Position numbers and translations under genes: made by a program. A model generated the notes under the pieces. It was not told where the DNA came from. It worked only from the letters and a program-made list of their open reading frames with translations, and did not search any database. Shown one piece after another: positions 7,993 to 17,780 of a stretch of DNA of 64,000 bases; positions within the stretch are counted from its first letter, which is position 1, and the number at the start of each line of letters is the position of its first letter. The DNA is from Streptomyces sp. NBC_00370 (GTDB lineage: Bacteria; Actinomycetota; Actinomycetes; Streptomycetales; Streptomycetaceae), in NCBI RefSeq assembly GCF_036084755.1, contig NZ_CP107968.1, forward strand, positions 1 through 64,000, in the 5' to 3' direction.

Positions 7993-8649
7993 ATGCAGCA
8001 CGCAACCACTCCCCCGCAGGTCGGTCTGCGTGAGCGGAAGAAGCGGCTCACGCGACAGGCGATCCTCGACGCGTCTGAACGACTGTTCGAGGAGCGCGGA
8101 TTCGACGGTGTGACCGTGGCCCAGATCGCAGATGCGGCCAACGTGTCGGTCAAGACCCTCTTCACGTATTTCGACTCCAAAGAAGATCTTGTCTTCGCGG
8201 ACGAGCATCTGCTGCGCGACGCGCTCATCGACGCGATCCGCGTGCGGCTGCCCGGCCAGTCGGCCCTGGCGGCCGTACGTGACTTCCTCCAGGATCTCGC
8301 CCGACAGGACGGCGGCTCGGGGCTGGAGGGCTACCACCAGGCCGTCGGGCGGGTCGCGTCGCTCCACGCCCGCCTGCTCCTACTCTTCGAGCGGTACGAG
8401 ATCGCGCTGGCCCCGGTCCTCGCGGAGGAGACCGGCGTGGCACCGGGCGACCCGCGGGCACGGCTCGCAGCCACGCAGCTCATCGGCCTGCTGCGTCTGA
8501 TCACCTCACCCGAGATCCTCGAACGCGTGAAGGCGAGTCCTGAAGCCGAACGCACCGACACACTAATCCGCTGGATCGGCGAAGCCGCCGAGCATCTCGG
8601 CCAGGGTCTTGCCGACTACGCGATACGCCCAGAGCCCACGGGAGACTGA
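7993..8649 (+). CDS. TetR-family transcriptional regulator
   Basis: 218 residues. The N-terminal helix-turn-helix is classic: RQAILDASERLFEERGFDGV, then IADAANVSVKTLFTYFDSKE (about residues 19-65). The C-terminal ligand/dimer domain is divergent. AAGG at 7983-7986 sets the ATG at 7993. It heads a plus-strand series with a Na+/H+ antiporter, a DHA2 exporter, a hydrolase and an SDR. A shared operator-like 11-mer at its own promoter and at the exporter promoter supports autoregulation plus control of the exporter group. Ligand unknown. Confidence 0.85.
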   Translation: MQHATTPPQVGLRERKKRLTRQAILDASERLFEERGFDGVTVAQIADAANVSVKTLFTYFDSKEDLVFADEHLLRDALIDAIRVRLPGQSALAAVRDFLQDLARQDGGSGLEGYHQAVGRVASLHARLLLLFERYEIALAPVLAEETGVAPGDPRARLAATQLIGLLRLITSPEILERVKASPEAERTDTLIRWIGEAAEHLGQGLADYAIRPEPTGD

Positions 8650-8716
8650 GTACCCCGCCGCCGCCCGCTGCCGCGACCCGGACCGCTCATCCCCGGGTCA
8701 ACCACAAAGGTCCTTG

Positions 8717-10276
8717 ATGAGTGGCATTGACATCGTTCTGCTGGCCATGGGCGCCCTCCTGGTGATGTCGAGCGTCACCCGGGGACGCGACTTCCAAGCC
8801 AACCTCGTGGTCGTGGCGGTGGCCGGCGGCGCCTCGTTCCTGCCCGGCATTCCCGAGGTCGACCTGGCGCCTGAACTGATCCTGGGCCTGGTCGTGCCGC
8901 CGCTGCTGTACTCGGCGTCCGTCAGGTTTTCCTTCTTCACCTTTGTCCGCAACCTGCGTCCGATCCTGGGACTGGGAGTCGGTCTCGTGGCCGTCACTAC
9001 GCTCGTCGCGGGCGTCACCGCCTCGTGGCTGCTCCCCTCCCTGGGCCTTGCGTCCGCCTTGGTCCTCGCAGCCGTCGTTTCCCCGCCCGACACGGTCACG
9101 GCCGTCGCCCACGGGCGCGCGATGGGGCTGCCCCGACGGGTGATCGACATCCTCACCGGTGAGAGCCTGATCAATGACGCTGCTTCCCTGGCGGTCCTGG
9201 CGAGCGCCGTCGCTGCGGTGGGGCACGACGAGACTTTCATCAGTAATCCCGTCCTGCTCTTCGGCTACGCGGTCGTGGCGGGAGTCTCCACCGGCATCCT
9301 GCTCGGCCTGGCTATGAGCTGGATCAGAGCCCGACTGTTGGACTCGACCCTGTCTGCGGCCTTTGGGGTCACCCTGCCGTTCGCCGCTTACGCAGCGGCC
9401 GAGCAGTTCCACGCTTCCGGCGTTCTGGCCGTCGTCTTCGCCGGCTTCACAGTCAGCGCCCGCACCGACTACGCGCTCCGCAACTCCGGAACCAACATCG
9501 CCCATCATGTGCGCTTGCTGGAGCACGACGTCTGGCCGGTGTTGGACACGCTGCTGGAAGCCCTCGTCTTCGGATACATCGGGTTCCGGCTGCGTTTCAC
9601 CTTGGAGGACCTGGATCATTCGGGTCAGTCCATGTCCAGCGTTGCCGTGCTCGGCCTGGCGCTGCTGTTCGTCGTCATCGCCGTACGTCTGGTCTGGGTG
9701 TCGCTGCTCTTCGCACGCTGGGCGCTGGAAGTACGCGTACAGCGAATCGGCCGGGACATCACCGGCCATCTCTTTCCGCGCATGCGCGGTCGGCGGCACC
9801 GGCAGAAACGGGAGCCCCTCCAAAGCACTGAGGCCCTCGGTGCCCGGGAGACCCTGCTCGTAGGCTGGACGGGCATGAGAGGGATCGTCACTCTCGCGGC
9901 AGCGTCCGGCATTCCGCTCACCACGCACGACGGAAGCCCGTTCCCCCACCGGGCCGTGATCCAGTTCGTCGCGTTCATCGTCGTCACGGGGACGCTTCTG
10001 CTCCAGGGCTCCACCTTGCGCGTGATGACGCGGCTCCTCCGCATCGACACCACGGCGGACGAGCGGCAGGAGGCCGAGGCCGTCGACCGGGCGCTGGCCA
10101 TCGCGCACGCCGCGGACACGGCGGCCGGCCCACGCCGCGATCTCGACGCCCAGCGCTCGAGCCTCGTGGATGCGATAGCAAAAGGGCACGCGGACGGTCA
10201 GGCGGTGCGCACGGTCATGAGGCGGATCGATCTCGAAGAAGCCCTCAGGGAGACGTCGGAAGGCCCCGCCCATTGA
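8717..10276 (+). CDS. CPA1-type Na+/H+ antiporter
   Basis: 519 residues from ATG 8717, chosen over an upstream in-frame ATG at 8609 because that would overlap the TetR gene and because AAAGG lies at 8707-8710. About 12 transmembrane segments. The signature GESLINDAASLAVLASA holds the Asn-Asp pair used for cation exchange in the NhaP/CPA1 family, and VGWTGMRGIVTLAAA matches the conserved late segment with the essential Arg. A hydrophilic C-terminal tail of about 90 residues is probably cytoplasmic and regulatory. It lies 67 bases after the TetR gene and may be co-transcribed with it. Role: sodium or potassium/proton exchange and pH homeostasis. Confidence 0.85.
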   Translation: MSGIDIVLLAMGALLVMSSVTRGRDFQANLVVVAVAGGASFLPGIPEVDLAPELILGLVVPPLLYSASVRFSFFTFVRNLRPILGLGVGLVAVTTLVAGVTASWLLPSLGLASALVLAAVVSPPDTVTAVAHGRAMGLPRRVIDILTGESLINDAASLAVLASAVAAVGHDETFISNPVLLFGYAVVAGVSTGILLGLAMSWIRARLLDSTLSAAFGVTLPFAAYAAAEQFHASGVLAVVFAGFTVSARTDYALRNSGTNIAHHVRLLEHDVWPVLDTLLEALVFGYIGFRLRFTLEDLDHSGQSMSSVAVLGLALLFVVIAVRLVWVSLLFARWALEVRVQRIGRDITGHLFPRMRGRRHRQKREPLQSTEALGARETLLVGWTGMRGIVTLAAASGIPLTTHDGSPFPHRAVIQFVAFIVVTGTLLLQGSTLRVMTRLLRIDTTADERQEAEAVDRALAIAHAADTAAGPRRDLDAQRSSLVDAIAKGHADGQAVRTVMRRIDLEEALRETSEGPAH

Positions 10277-10781
10277 GGAGGGGGCGCCCCGTCCGGTTGC
10301 GTCGCACCTCTTTGCCCCGTACGAACGGCGGCGCAGGTGAGACTCACGCGTCGCACCCCTCCCCCAGGTGCCGCACTGTCCGCGCTGGGCAAGCCTTCGC
10401 CTGCGGCCTCCCCCGTGCCGCAACCCCCCGGCCGTACAGGGCGTTGTGCCGCCCACCGATCCGGCTGATCCGGAGACCGCGACTGCGAGCGCGGACGCCA
10501 GCCTCCTCGCCCCGCCCACACCGGTGGACCGGGCATCCGCTCTTGCGCCGCATCGGCGGAAGGCACCTCCGTACGAGCACCGCGGAACGGCATCGCCGTC
10601 GAAGGGGCCTCGCGCACGCTAAGCCGCCGCGCCTGCGGCTCAGCAGTCAGCTCAACCGGCACCCTCTCCTCACTTCCCAGTCGGTGGACCGCTCCCGGGT
10701 ACGCAGCAGTCGGCCGGCCGGTGGCGCCGACAGGAACAGATCCGAACGCGACCCTAAAAAGCGCATCACGCACCTCTGCAC
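10277..10781. other. Intergenic region, no gene recognised
   Basis: About 500 GC-rich bases. Open frames on both strands give Pro/Arg/Ala-rich low-information peptides with no recognisable motif, so none is called. Confidence 0.4.
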
Positions 10782-10825
10782 TTGACTCGATAAAGTGACT
10801 GACTTACCTTTGCGAGTAACTTACT
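10782..10825 (+). promoter_or_regulatory. Promoter with palindromic operator for DHA2 exporter
   Basis: TTGACT (10782-10787), 17 bases, TACCTT (10805-10810) form a plausible promoter. The perfect 11-base palindrome AGTAACTTACT (10815-10825) lies just downstream, over the expected start site, with a further half-site-like GTGACTGACTTAC at 10795-10807. The same 11-mer with one mismatch precedes the TetR gene at 7953. Confidence 0.5.
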
Positions 10826-10846
10826 ACTCATTCCAGGAGGTGGGTC

Positions 10847-12322
10847 ATGTCCCTCAGGACTGCTCCCAAGGACGCCGATGGCACCCGGACCAGGACCGGC
10901 AAGGCCGGCCGCGGTGTGCTGCTGCTGATGGTTCCGCTGATGCTGGTCCTCTTCATCTCGAACCTGGACCAGACGATCGTGGCGACCGCGCTGCCCAGCA
11001 TCGGCCGGGACCTGCACAACCTGTCGGGCTCCTCGTGGATCGTCACCGCCTATCTGCTGACCAGCGCGATCACCACGCTGATCTTCGGCAAGCTCGGCGA
11101 CATGTACGGCCGCAAGAAAATCTTCCAGTTCTCCATCGCGGTGTTCCTCATCGGCTCACTGCTGTGCGGCGCCGCCGGGAACCTGACCTTGCTGATCTTC
11201 TTCCGCGCGCTGCAGGGCATCGGTGGCGGCGGCCTCAACTCGCTGGTCATGGCGATCACCGGCGACCTGGTGCCGGCACGGCAGCGCGCCAAGTACCAGG
11301 CCGTGACGGGCATGGTCGCCACCCTGGCCCTGATCGCCGGCCCCCTGCTCGGCGGCCTCTTCTCCGACGCCCTGTCGTGGCGATGGATCTTCTACATCAA
11401 CCTGCCGATCGGGGTGGCCGCGTTCGCCGCGGTCGCCGCCAAGCTCCACCTGCCCCGGCCCCGGTCCACCGGCCGCGTCGACATCGTGGGCGGCCTTCTC
11501 GCCGCTGTCTTCACCACCGCTGTGCTGCTCTTCACCAACTGGGGTGGCAGCCAGTACGCATGGGGCTCGCCGACGATCATCGGCCTGATCGCGCTGAGCG
11601 TGGTGTCCCTGGCCGTGTACGTGCTCGTCGAGCGCCGGGCCGCCGAGCCCATCACGCCGCTGCACCTCTTCCGCTCCAGCGTCTTCAACCTCGCCTCGGC
11701 GCAGTTCCTCATCGCCACGCTGGTGCTCTTCGTCGGCATGCTCTACGTGCCCATGTTCCTGCAGTCCGTCCAGCACCGGTCCGCCTTCACCGCCGGCCTG
11801 TTCGTGATCCCGCTGCTCGTGGGCCTCGTCATCGCAGCCATGGTCTCCGGCCCCGCCATCTCCAAGACCGGGCGCTACAAGATCTACCCCGTCATCGGAG
11901 CCGTACTGACCGGCGTCGCGATGTGGTTCATCAGCGGAGCCGACCAGAACACCGGCGCACTGGCTCTGATCGTCCCGCTGTTCTTCGCCGGCGCCGGCAT
12001 CGGCCTCTTCGTCCAGGTGTCCCTGCTCGCCGGCCAGAACGCCGTCGACTACAAGTACCTCGGCGTCGCCACCGGCGCGCTGAACTTCTTCAAAAGCATC
12101 GGCGGAGCCTTCGGCGGAGCGCTCTTCGGCGCGATCCTCACCGCCCAGCTCAGCCACGGCACCGGCCTCGCCCATACGGTCCACGCCTTCCACACCGTCT
12201 TCCTGTGGACCGTCCCCTTCATGGCACTGGCCTTCGTCCTCTCCATCGCGATGCACGAGAAGCCGCTGTCCGAAGAGATGGTCCAAGTCGCCGAAGGCAC
12301 GATCGAGGCCCCCGAGTACTAG
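10847..12322 (+). CDS. MFS DHA2 (EmrB/QacA) multidrug exporter
   Basis: 491 residues, about 14 transmembrane segments. The first segment carries the DHA2 signature NLDQTIVATALPSIGRDL, followed by SSWIVTAYLL, motif A GKLGDMYGRKK, the RALQGIGGGGLNSL helix, and the motif C region IAGPLLGGLFSDALSWRWIF. All are diagnostic of proton-driven drug exporters such as EmrB and QacA. AGGAGG sits eight bases before ATG 10847. The promoter has a palindrome shared with the TetR gene at 7993, so the exporter is probably induced by a ligand of that regulator. The alpha/beta hydrolase and SDR follow on the same strand. Confidence 0.87.
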   Translation: MSLRTAPKDADGTRTRTGKAGRGVLLLMVPLMLVLFISNLDQTIVATALPSIGRDLHNLSGSSWIVTAYLLTSAITTLIFGKLGDMYGRKKIFQFSIAVFLIGSLLCGAAGNLTLLIFFRALQGIGGGGLNSLVMAITGDLVPARQRAKYQAVTGMVATLALIAGPLLGGLFSDALSWRWIFYINLPIGVAAFAAVAAKLHLPRPRSTGRVDIVGGLLAAVFTTAVLLFTNWGGSQYAWGSPTIIGLIALSVVSLAVYVLVERRAAEPITPLHLFRSSVFNLASAQFLIATLVLFVGMLYVPMFLQSVQHRSAFTAGLFVIPLLVGLVIAAMVSGPAISKTGRYKIYPVIGAVLTGVAMWFISGADQNTGALALIVPLFFAGAGIGLFVQVSLLAGQNAVDYKYLGVATGALNFFKSIGGAFGGALFGAILTAQLSHGTGLAHTVHAFHTVFLWTVPFMALAFVLSIAMHEKPLSEEMVQVAEGTIEAPEY

Positions 12323-12459
12323 AGGCCGTATCCGCGAGGCCGCGCCCGGCCCTCCGGGCGGGAGAAACGACCTTGCGGACGCCCCCCGGCACCGACGCCC
12401 CGCCCTCAGCCCTCCGGGACCACCCGTCGGCGCCATCCGCTCACGAAGGAGAACCGCCC

Positions 12460-13395
12460 ATGCCCACCGTCCCGGTCACACCCGGCGCCCGAGCCGGAGC
12501 CCGCCTGCTCCGGACAGCCTTCCCGCTGTTCGGAGCCGCACCGAGGGAAATCCAGGCCCTCGCGCCCGCGGGCGGCGCACCCACTCAGATCCAGGTCCCC
12601 AGCCGGCACGGCTCCGTAACGTGCCTGGTCTACCGGCCCCCCACCGCGGACCAGCTCGTCCCGCCACCGGTGTACGTGCACTTCCACGGCGGCGCGTTCA
12701 TCGTGCGCGCACCGGAGCAGGACGACCACGTGTGCCGCTTCGTCGCCGACGCCGCGCATGCCGTCGTGGTCAGCGTCAACTACGACACGGCGCCCGCCGT
12801 CCGGTATCCGGTCGCCGAACACCAGGCCTACGACATCGCGGAGTGGATTCGCCTGCACGGCAAGGACTTCGGCTGGGACAGCGCACGCCTGGCCGTCGGG
12901 GGCCTGAGCGCCGGCTCGAAACTCGCCGTCAACATCTGCCAGCAGGCCCGGGATGCGGGCACTCCCCTGCCGGTGGCCCTGGTCAGCGGTTACGGCGCCA
13001 CCGACATGACCCTGCCTCCCGGCCACCGCACCTCGCCGGCCAAGCACCCGGCCGTGGCCCCCTGGCTCATCCGGCTCATGTACAACACCTACTTCGCCGA
13101 TCCGGCCGCCCGACGCGAACCACTGGCCTCTCCCGCCCTTGACGACGACCTGGCCGGCTTTCCCCCGACCCTCGTCATGACGGGCACGCTCGACGCGATG
13201 GCCCCGGAGAGCGACTGCTTCGCCCGGCGATTGGCCGCCAGTGGAGTCGCCGTCACCCACGAGAGCTTCCCCGAGAGCGACCACGGATTCACCCACGGCA
13301 AACCGGCCGACGTGGCACGGCGCTCCCTGGAGCTGATCGCTGCCCACCTCCGTACCGCCTACGCCGCCGCACCCCCGAGGCCGGACTCCGACTGA
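12460..13395 (+). CDS. Alpha/beta hydrolase, hormone-sensitive-lipase family
   Basis: 311 residues. ATG 12460 follows GAAGGAGAA; the longer in-frame extension upstream is a shadow across the exporter. The oxyanion-hole motif HGGAF begins at His76, the nucleophile elbow GLSAGS has Ser150, and Asp245 (GTLDAM) and His275 (SDHGFTH) complete the triad, in the order and spacing of the HSL/AB-hydrolase_3 family. Likely an esterase or lipase on short acyl esters. It lies 137 bases after the exporter and before an SDR, so the three may act together on one xenobiotic or metabolite; that is inference. Confidence 0.85.
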   Translation: MPTVPVTPGARAGARLLRTAFPLFGAAPREIQALAPAGGAPTQIQVPSRHGSVTCLVYRPPTADQLVPPPVYVHFHGGAFIVRAPEQDDHVCRFVADAAHAVVVSVNYDTAPAVRYPVAEHQAYDIAEWIRLHGKDFGWDSARLAVGGLSAGSKLAVNICQQARDAGTPLPVALVSGYGATDMTLPPGHRTSPAKHPAVAPWLIRLMYNTYFADPAARREPLASPALDDDLAGFPPTLVMTGTLDAMAPESDCFARRLAASGVAVTHESFPESDHGFTHGKPADVARRSLELIAAHLRTAYAAAPPRPDSD

Positions 13396-13600
13396 CGCCC
13401 TGCGGCGCGCACAGCAACTGCCCGACACGAGCGGCGGATCCACCCGTGCCAAGAGAAACAAGGCCTGATCGATGCGACCCGCATCATCGGCGGCGGCGGT
13501 AGCGCCGAATCCGTTTTCGCCGGCCGGCCTTCGTGCGGGGCCGCCGAGCGCCCTCCACCACAGCCAATCATCCATCCGCGACACCAGTAGGAGGCTCCTC

Positions 13601-14356
13601 ATGAACGAGCAGCGCAAACTCGACGGCAAGGTCGCTCTCATCACCGGCGGCAGCAGCGGCATCGGCCTCGCGACCGCCCACCTCTTCCACCGGCACGGTG
13701 CCCAGCTCGTCCTGGCTGCCCGCGACAGCGCAAAACTCCAGCGGGCGGCGGCCGCTCTGCCCGGCGCCCTGACGGTGACCGCTGACCTGTCCACACTCAA
13801 CGGCATCGACCGCCTCGTGCAGGCGGTCGAGGACCGGCACGGCTACCTCGACGTGGTCTTCGCCAACGCCGGCGCCGCGCACACTCCCGAGCTACGCGAG
13901 ACCGACGAGAAAGCCTTCGACCAGTACATCAACACGAACGTCAAGAGCACCTTCTTCACCGTCGCCAGGTTCCTGGATCTGCTCCACGACAACGCCTCGG
14001 TCGTTCTCACCTCATCCGCCGCCCACAGCCGCGGCACCCTCGGCGACCCCCTCTACACCCTGACCAAGGCGGCCGTGACCAGCATGGCCCGCACCTTCGC
14101 GGCGGACCCCGACCTCCTCGCCCGCGGTATCCGCGTCAACTCCCTCAGCCCCGGGCCCATCCGCACCCCGCTGACGACGATGGCTGATCCCGCCATGGCC
14201 CAAGCCATGGAGGACTACGTCACCGCCACCGTGCCGATGCGCCGTATGGGCACCGCCGACGAAGCCGCCCGCGCCGCCCTCTACCTCGCCGGTCCCGACT
14301 CCGCCTACACAACCGGCTCCGACCTGCCCGTCGACGGCGGCCTCGCCCAGATCTGA
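13601..14356 (+). CDS. Short-chain dehydrogenase/reductase (SDR)
   Basis: 251 residues from ATG 13601, with AGGAGG ten bases upstream; an earlier in-frame ATG at 13472 lacks support. The classical SDR layout is clear: TGGSSGIG for the dinucleotide (about residues 15-22), NAG strand, catalytic Ser138/139, Tyr152 and Lys156 in SSAAHSRGTLGDPLYTLTK, then NSLSPGPIRTPL. The C terminus TTGSDLPVDGG is typical. An NAD(P)H-dependent alcohol or ketone oxidoreductase; the substrate is unknown. Last gene of the plus-strand set; the next gene is convergent. Confidence 0.87.
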   Translation: MNEQRKLDGKVALITGGSSGIGLATAHLFHRHGAQLVLAARDSAKLQRAAAALPGALTVTADLSTLNGIDRLVQAVEDRHGYLDVVFANAGAAHTPELRETDEKAFDQYINTNVKSTFFTVARFLDLLHDNASVVLTSSAAHSRGTLGDPLYTLTKAAVTSMARTFAADPDLLARGIRVNSLSPGPIRTPLTTMADPAMAQAMEDYVTATVPMRRMGTADEAARAALYLAGPDSAYTTGSDLPVDGGLAQI

Positions 14357-14409
14357 TGCCGCTGCGCTAAGTGCCTGGGTGTTGCAGCCGTTGTTGTCCG
14401 CATCGACCG

Positions 14410-16065
14410 TCAGCGAGTTCGGACGTTGCTCGTCCGCCGGCCCGGCTCAGAATCCAGTCGTACTTCTCGGCCCTGCCACCGCCGGCGCAGCCAGCGGTCG
14501 TGGCTGGCGACCACAATGGCGCCTGGTCCGGTGCCGAGCGCTTCTTCCAGTTCGTCGCACAGGCGGGGGGAGAGGTGGTTCGTGGGCTCGTCGAGCAACA
14601 GCACGTGGGGCGGGTGGGCCACCAGGAGCGACAGCGCCAAGCGGCGCCGCTGCCCCACGGACAACTGGCCGACCGGCTTGTCCAGGTCCGTCTCCTGCAT
14701 CAGGCCGAGCGAAGCCAGCGGCACGCTCTGCGCCCGCGCCTGCCCGAGCGACAGTTCGTAGGTGTCGCGAACCGTACGCCCCGGCCGTTCGAACACCGTG
14801 TCCTGGGTGAGGAGCCCCACCGTCAGGAACCGCCGCATGTACACCTCGCCCTCGGCGGGGAGCCGTCCGGCGAGGACGGCGAGCAGCGTCGATTTGCCAG
14901 CCCCGTTGCCGCCGGTGACCAAGAGCCGATCGGCCGCCATCACATTGAGGCTGTCCAGCGCCAACCGGCCCGGCACCCGTACGTTTCGCAGTCCCACCAG
15001 CGGTTCTGTGCTTTCCTCGGCTCCCCTCGCGAGGTCCCCGGCGACGAATCGCAGGGGGCGAGGCGGCTCGGCGACCCGGGTGCGCTCCAGCTCCTCCAAC
15101 CGCCGGACAGCGTTGCGCACCCGGCGGGAGACCGTCTGCTGCACTCGGCCGGCACGGTGGCCGTACCCCATCTTCTCGTTGTCGACGCGGCCCCGGTCCG
15201 GGGCCACCCGGTGGGCGGACACTCCTGCCGACTCGCGCAGTTTTTCAAGTTCCTCCTGCTCCTCGGCGTACCGCCGCTCCCAGCGCTGCCGCTCGGCGTG
15301 CTTCGCGGACAGGTACGCGCTGTAGTTGCCGCCGTAGCGGACAGGTCCGTCCAATGCCGGGTCGAGGTCGATCAGGTCGGTGCTGACGGCGTCGAGAAAC
15401 GCCCGGTCGTGGCTCGCGAGCACCACGGTGCCGGGCAGTGACCGGACCTGCCCCTCAAGAAAGGCGGCGGCCTCGTCGTCGAGGTGGTTGGTCGGCTCGT
15501 CCAGGAGCAGCGCGAAGGGCCGCCGGACCAGCAGCGCGGCCAGGGCCAGCCGGCCGCGCTGCCCCCCGGACAGCGAGCCGAGGCGCCGGTCGTGGCCGAA
15601 GGCGCCGAGGCCGAGGCCGTCCAGGACAAGCGCGGCACGGCGGTCGGCGTCCCATGACTCCCGGTCCTGGGCTCGTTCGAGACATCTGCCGTAGGAATCG
15701 AGGAGTTCCTGGTGGCCGGGGTCGTCCTCGGGGACGCCGGCCAACTCCTCGCCGAGCCGGTCCAGCTCGGCGAGATCCTCACGTGTCTCGCGCAGCGCCT
15801 CGTCCAGTACGGCGGCGAGGGTCAAGTTCGCGTCGAACGCCATTTCCTGGTGGAGGAAGCCGAGCTCGCGGGGGCGGGTGACGCTTCCCGCGTCGGGTTC
15901 GTCCAAGCCTGCGAGCAACCGCAGGAGGGTGGACTTGCCGACGCCGTTCTCCCCGATCAGGCCGATGCGGTGACCCGGGGATGCGGTGAGCGAGACGCCG
16001 TCGATGACGCGACGTCCGCCGAGGACGCGGACAAGGTCGTGGGCGAGCAGAGCGGGCTGGGGCAC
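14410..16065 (-). CDS. ABC-F subfamily ATPase (second of a pair)
   Basis: 551 residues if GTG 16065 is used (GTGCCCCAGCCC, preceded by CCAGGACGG); an ATG at 16110 or 16149 is possible and would run up to the upstream gene. Two ABC cassettes in one chain with no membrane segments define ABC-F. Walker A sites are GENGVGKST and GGNGAGKST, each with an LSGGQ- or LSVGQ-type signature and a DEPTNHL Walker B. The linker between the cassettes is charged and helical. ABC-F proteins act on the ribosome, either as translation factors or by dislodging antibiotics. Next to a second ABC-F gene and exporters, antibiotic protection is plausible but unproven. Confidence 0.8.
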   Translation of the reverse strand: MPQPALLAHDLVRVLGGRRVIDGVSLTASPGHRIGLIGENGVGKSTLLRLLAGLDEPDAGSVTRPRELGFLHQEMAFDANLTLAAVLDEALRETREDLAELDRLGEELAGVPEDDPGHQELLDSYGRCLERAQDRESWDADRRAALVLDGLGLGAFGHDRRLGSLSGGQRGRLALAALLVRRPFALLLDEPTNHLDDEAAAFLEGQVRSLPGTVVLASHDRAFLDAVSTDLIDLDPALDGPVRYGGNYSAYLSAKHAERQRWERRYAEEQEELEKLRESAGVSAHRVAPDRGRVDNEKMGYGHRAGRVQQTVSRRVRNAVRRLEELERTRVAEPPRPLRFVAGDLARGAEESTEPLVGLRNVRVPGRLALDSLNVMAADRLLVTGGNGAGKSTLLAVLAGRLPAEGEVYMRRFLTVGLLTQDTVFERPGRTVRDTYELSLGQARAQSVPLASLGLMQETDLDKPVGQLSVGQRRRLALSLLVAHPPHVLLLDEPTNHLSPRLCDELEEALGTGPGAIVVASHDRWLRRRWQGREVRLDSEPGRRTSNVRTR

Positions 16066-16145
16066 GGGATACCGTCCTGGCCTAATCGGTGGTGGGCCCG
16101 CCGGGCGCATGGCCTCGTGCGCGGGCCAGGTCACACGTCGGCGGT

Positions 16146-17780
16146 TCACTCCGCCGGCGCGGCCGTCTCCTTCAGTACTCCTTCAGCCAGCCGCAGCCAC
16201 CGGCCGATCCCGATCTCGGCGAGGAACCGCTCGTCGTGGCTGACCACCATGAAAGCGCCTTGGTAGGAGTTGAGCGCGCTCTCCAACTGGCCGGCGCTGA
16301 CCAGGTCGAGGTTGTTGGTGGGCTCATCGAGCAGCAGCAGATGCGGAGCCGGCTCCCCGCACAGCACGCAGGCGAGAGTGGCGCGCAGCCGCTCGCCGCC
16401 GGAAAGCACACCCACCGGCAGATGGGCCCGCGCGCCCCGGAAGAGGAACCGGGCAAGCAGGTTCATCCGCTCCGCCTCGGGCCGCTCGGGCGCGAACGCG
16501 GCGAAGTTCTCCGCCACCGTGCAGTCCAGATGCAGCAGGTCCAGACGCTGCGAGAGGTACGCGATCCTCCCCTCATTGCGCGTGATCTCCCCGCTGCTGG
16601 GAGCGAGTTCGCCGCTGACCAGCCGCATCAGGGTGGACTTGCCGGCGCCGTTGGGCCCGGTCAGCGCGATGCGCTCGGGGCCCCGGATGCTCAGGTCGAC
16701 GCCGCCGGGCGCGAACACGTCCTTGCCCCCGAGGCGGACCTGCATGCCCTCACCGAAAACCAGGTTGCGGCCGCCGGGCACCTGAGTGTCGGGCAGCTCC
16801 AGCGTGAGCCGAAGCTCCTCGCGCATGGCCCGGCCCGCTTCGTCGAGACGGGCCTTGGCATCAGTGACCCGGGAGGCGTGCACCGTGCCCGACCTGCCTG
16901 CGGCCTCCTGCGCGCCGCGCTTCATGGTGCCGGCGAAAATCTTGGGTAGCCCTGCGTTCTTCAAGTTCTTGGCCGCATTGCTCGCGCGCCGCTCGGCGCG
17001 CTCGCGGGCCTGCTGCAACTCGCGCTTTTCCCGCTTCAGTTCCTGCTCGGCGTTGCGGACGTTCTTCTCGGCGACCTCCTGCTCGGCGCGGACGGCCTCC
17101 TCGTACTCGGTGAAGTTACCGCCGTGCAGGCGCAGTTCGTCGCTGCCGAGTTCGGCGATGCGCCCCATGCGGTCAAGCAGCGCACGGTCGTGGCTGACCA
17201 GGAGCAGACAGCCATTGAAGTCCGACAGTACGTCGTAGAGCCTGTGGCGGGCCTGGACGTCGAGGTTGTTGGTCGGCTCGTCGAGCAGGAGGACGTCGGG
17301 GAGCTTGAGCAACTGGGCAGCCAGGCCCAGGGAGACCACCTGGCCGCCGCTGAGCGTGCCCAGGTTGCGGTCCAGGGCGAGGTCCGCCAGGCCCAGGCGC
17401 TCGAGCTGAGCGCGGGTGCGCTCCTCGATGTCCCAGTCCTCACCGATGGTCACGAAATGCTTCTCGTCGACATCGCCGGACTCCACCGCGTCGATGGCCC
17501 GGATGATCGCGGCGACGCCGAGCACCTCGGCGACGGTGAGGTCGCTGGTCAAGGGCAGGGTCTGCGGGAGGTAACCGAGTGTGCCGTTCACCGACACCGA
17601 GCCAGTGGCGGGCTTCAGCTCACCGGCGATCAGCTTGAGCAGGGTGCTCTTGCCCGAGCCGTTGGGCGCGACCAGACCCGTACGGCCGGGCAGCATGGAG
17701 AAGGACAGCTCGTGGAAAACGGAGGTGTCGTCGGGCCAGGCGAAAGAGACATTCGAGCAGACGAGAGCGGCGTCAGACAT
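16146..17780 (-). CDS. ABC-F subfamily ATPase (first of a pair)
   Basis: 544 residues from ATG 17780 ([18 protein letters not shown]); a longer frame to 17918 has no good start signal. Cassette one has Walker [10 protein letters not shown], signature TLSGGQ and LDEPTNNLD; cassette two has [10 protein letters not shown], a degenerate LSGGE signature and LDEPTNNLD. The interdomain linker (about residues 220-310) is Arg/Glu/Ala-rich coiled coil, the part that reaches into the ribosome in resistance factors. It is followed on the same strand by another ABC-F gene, suggesting an operon. ABC-F resistance genes are often controlled by leader peptides; none was identified in the upstream leader. Confidence 0.82.
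   Translation of the reverse strand: MSDAALVCSNVSFAWPDDTSVFHELSFSMLPGRTGLVAPNGSGKSTLLKLIAGELKPATGSVSVNGTLGYLPQTLPLTSDLTVAEVLGVAAIIRAIDAVESGDVDEKHFVTIGEDWDIEERTRAQLERLGLADLALDRNLGTLSGGQVVSLGLAAQLLKLPDVLLLDEPTNNLDVQARHRLYDVLSDFNGCLLLVSHDRALLDRMGRIAELGSDELRLHGGNFTEYEEAVRAEQEVAEKNVRNAEQELKREKRELQQARERAERRASNAAKNLKNAGLPKIFAGTMKRGAQEAAGRSGTVHASRVTDAKARLDEAGRAMREELRLTLELPDTQVPGGRNLVFGEGMQVRLGGKDVFAPGGVDLSIRGPERIALTGPNGAGKSTLMRLVSGELAPSSGEITRNEGRIAYLSQRLDLLHLDCTVAENFAAFAPERPEAERMNLLARFLFRGARAHLPVGVLSGGERLRATLACVLCGEPAPHLLLLDEPTNNLDLVSAGQLESALNSYQGAFMVVSHDERFLAEIGIGRWLRLAEGVLKETAAPAE

Noticed and set aside
8687..10519. 610-residue minus-strand frame opposite the antiporter
   Set aside because: Composition is Arg/Gly/Gln/Asp-rich, the typical reverse image of a membrane protein gene; no family pattern.
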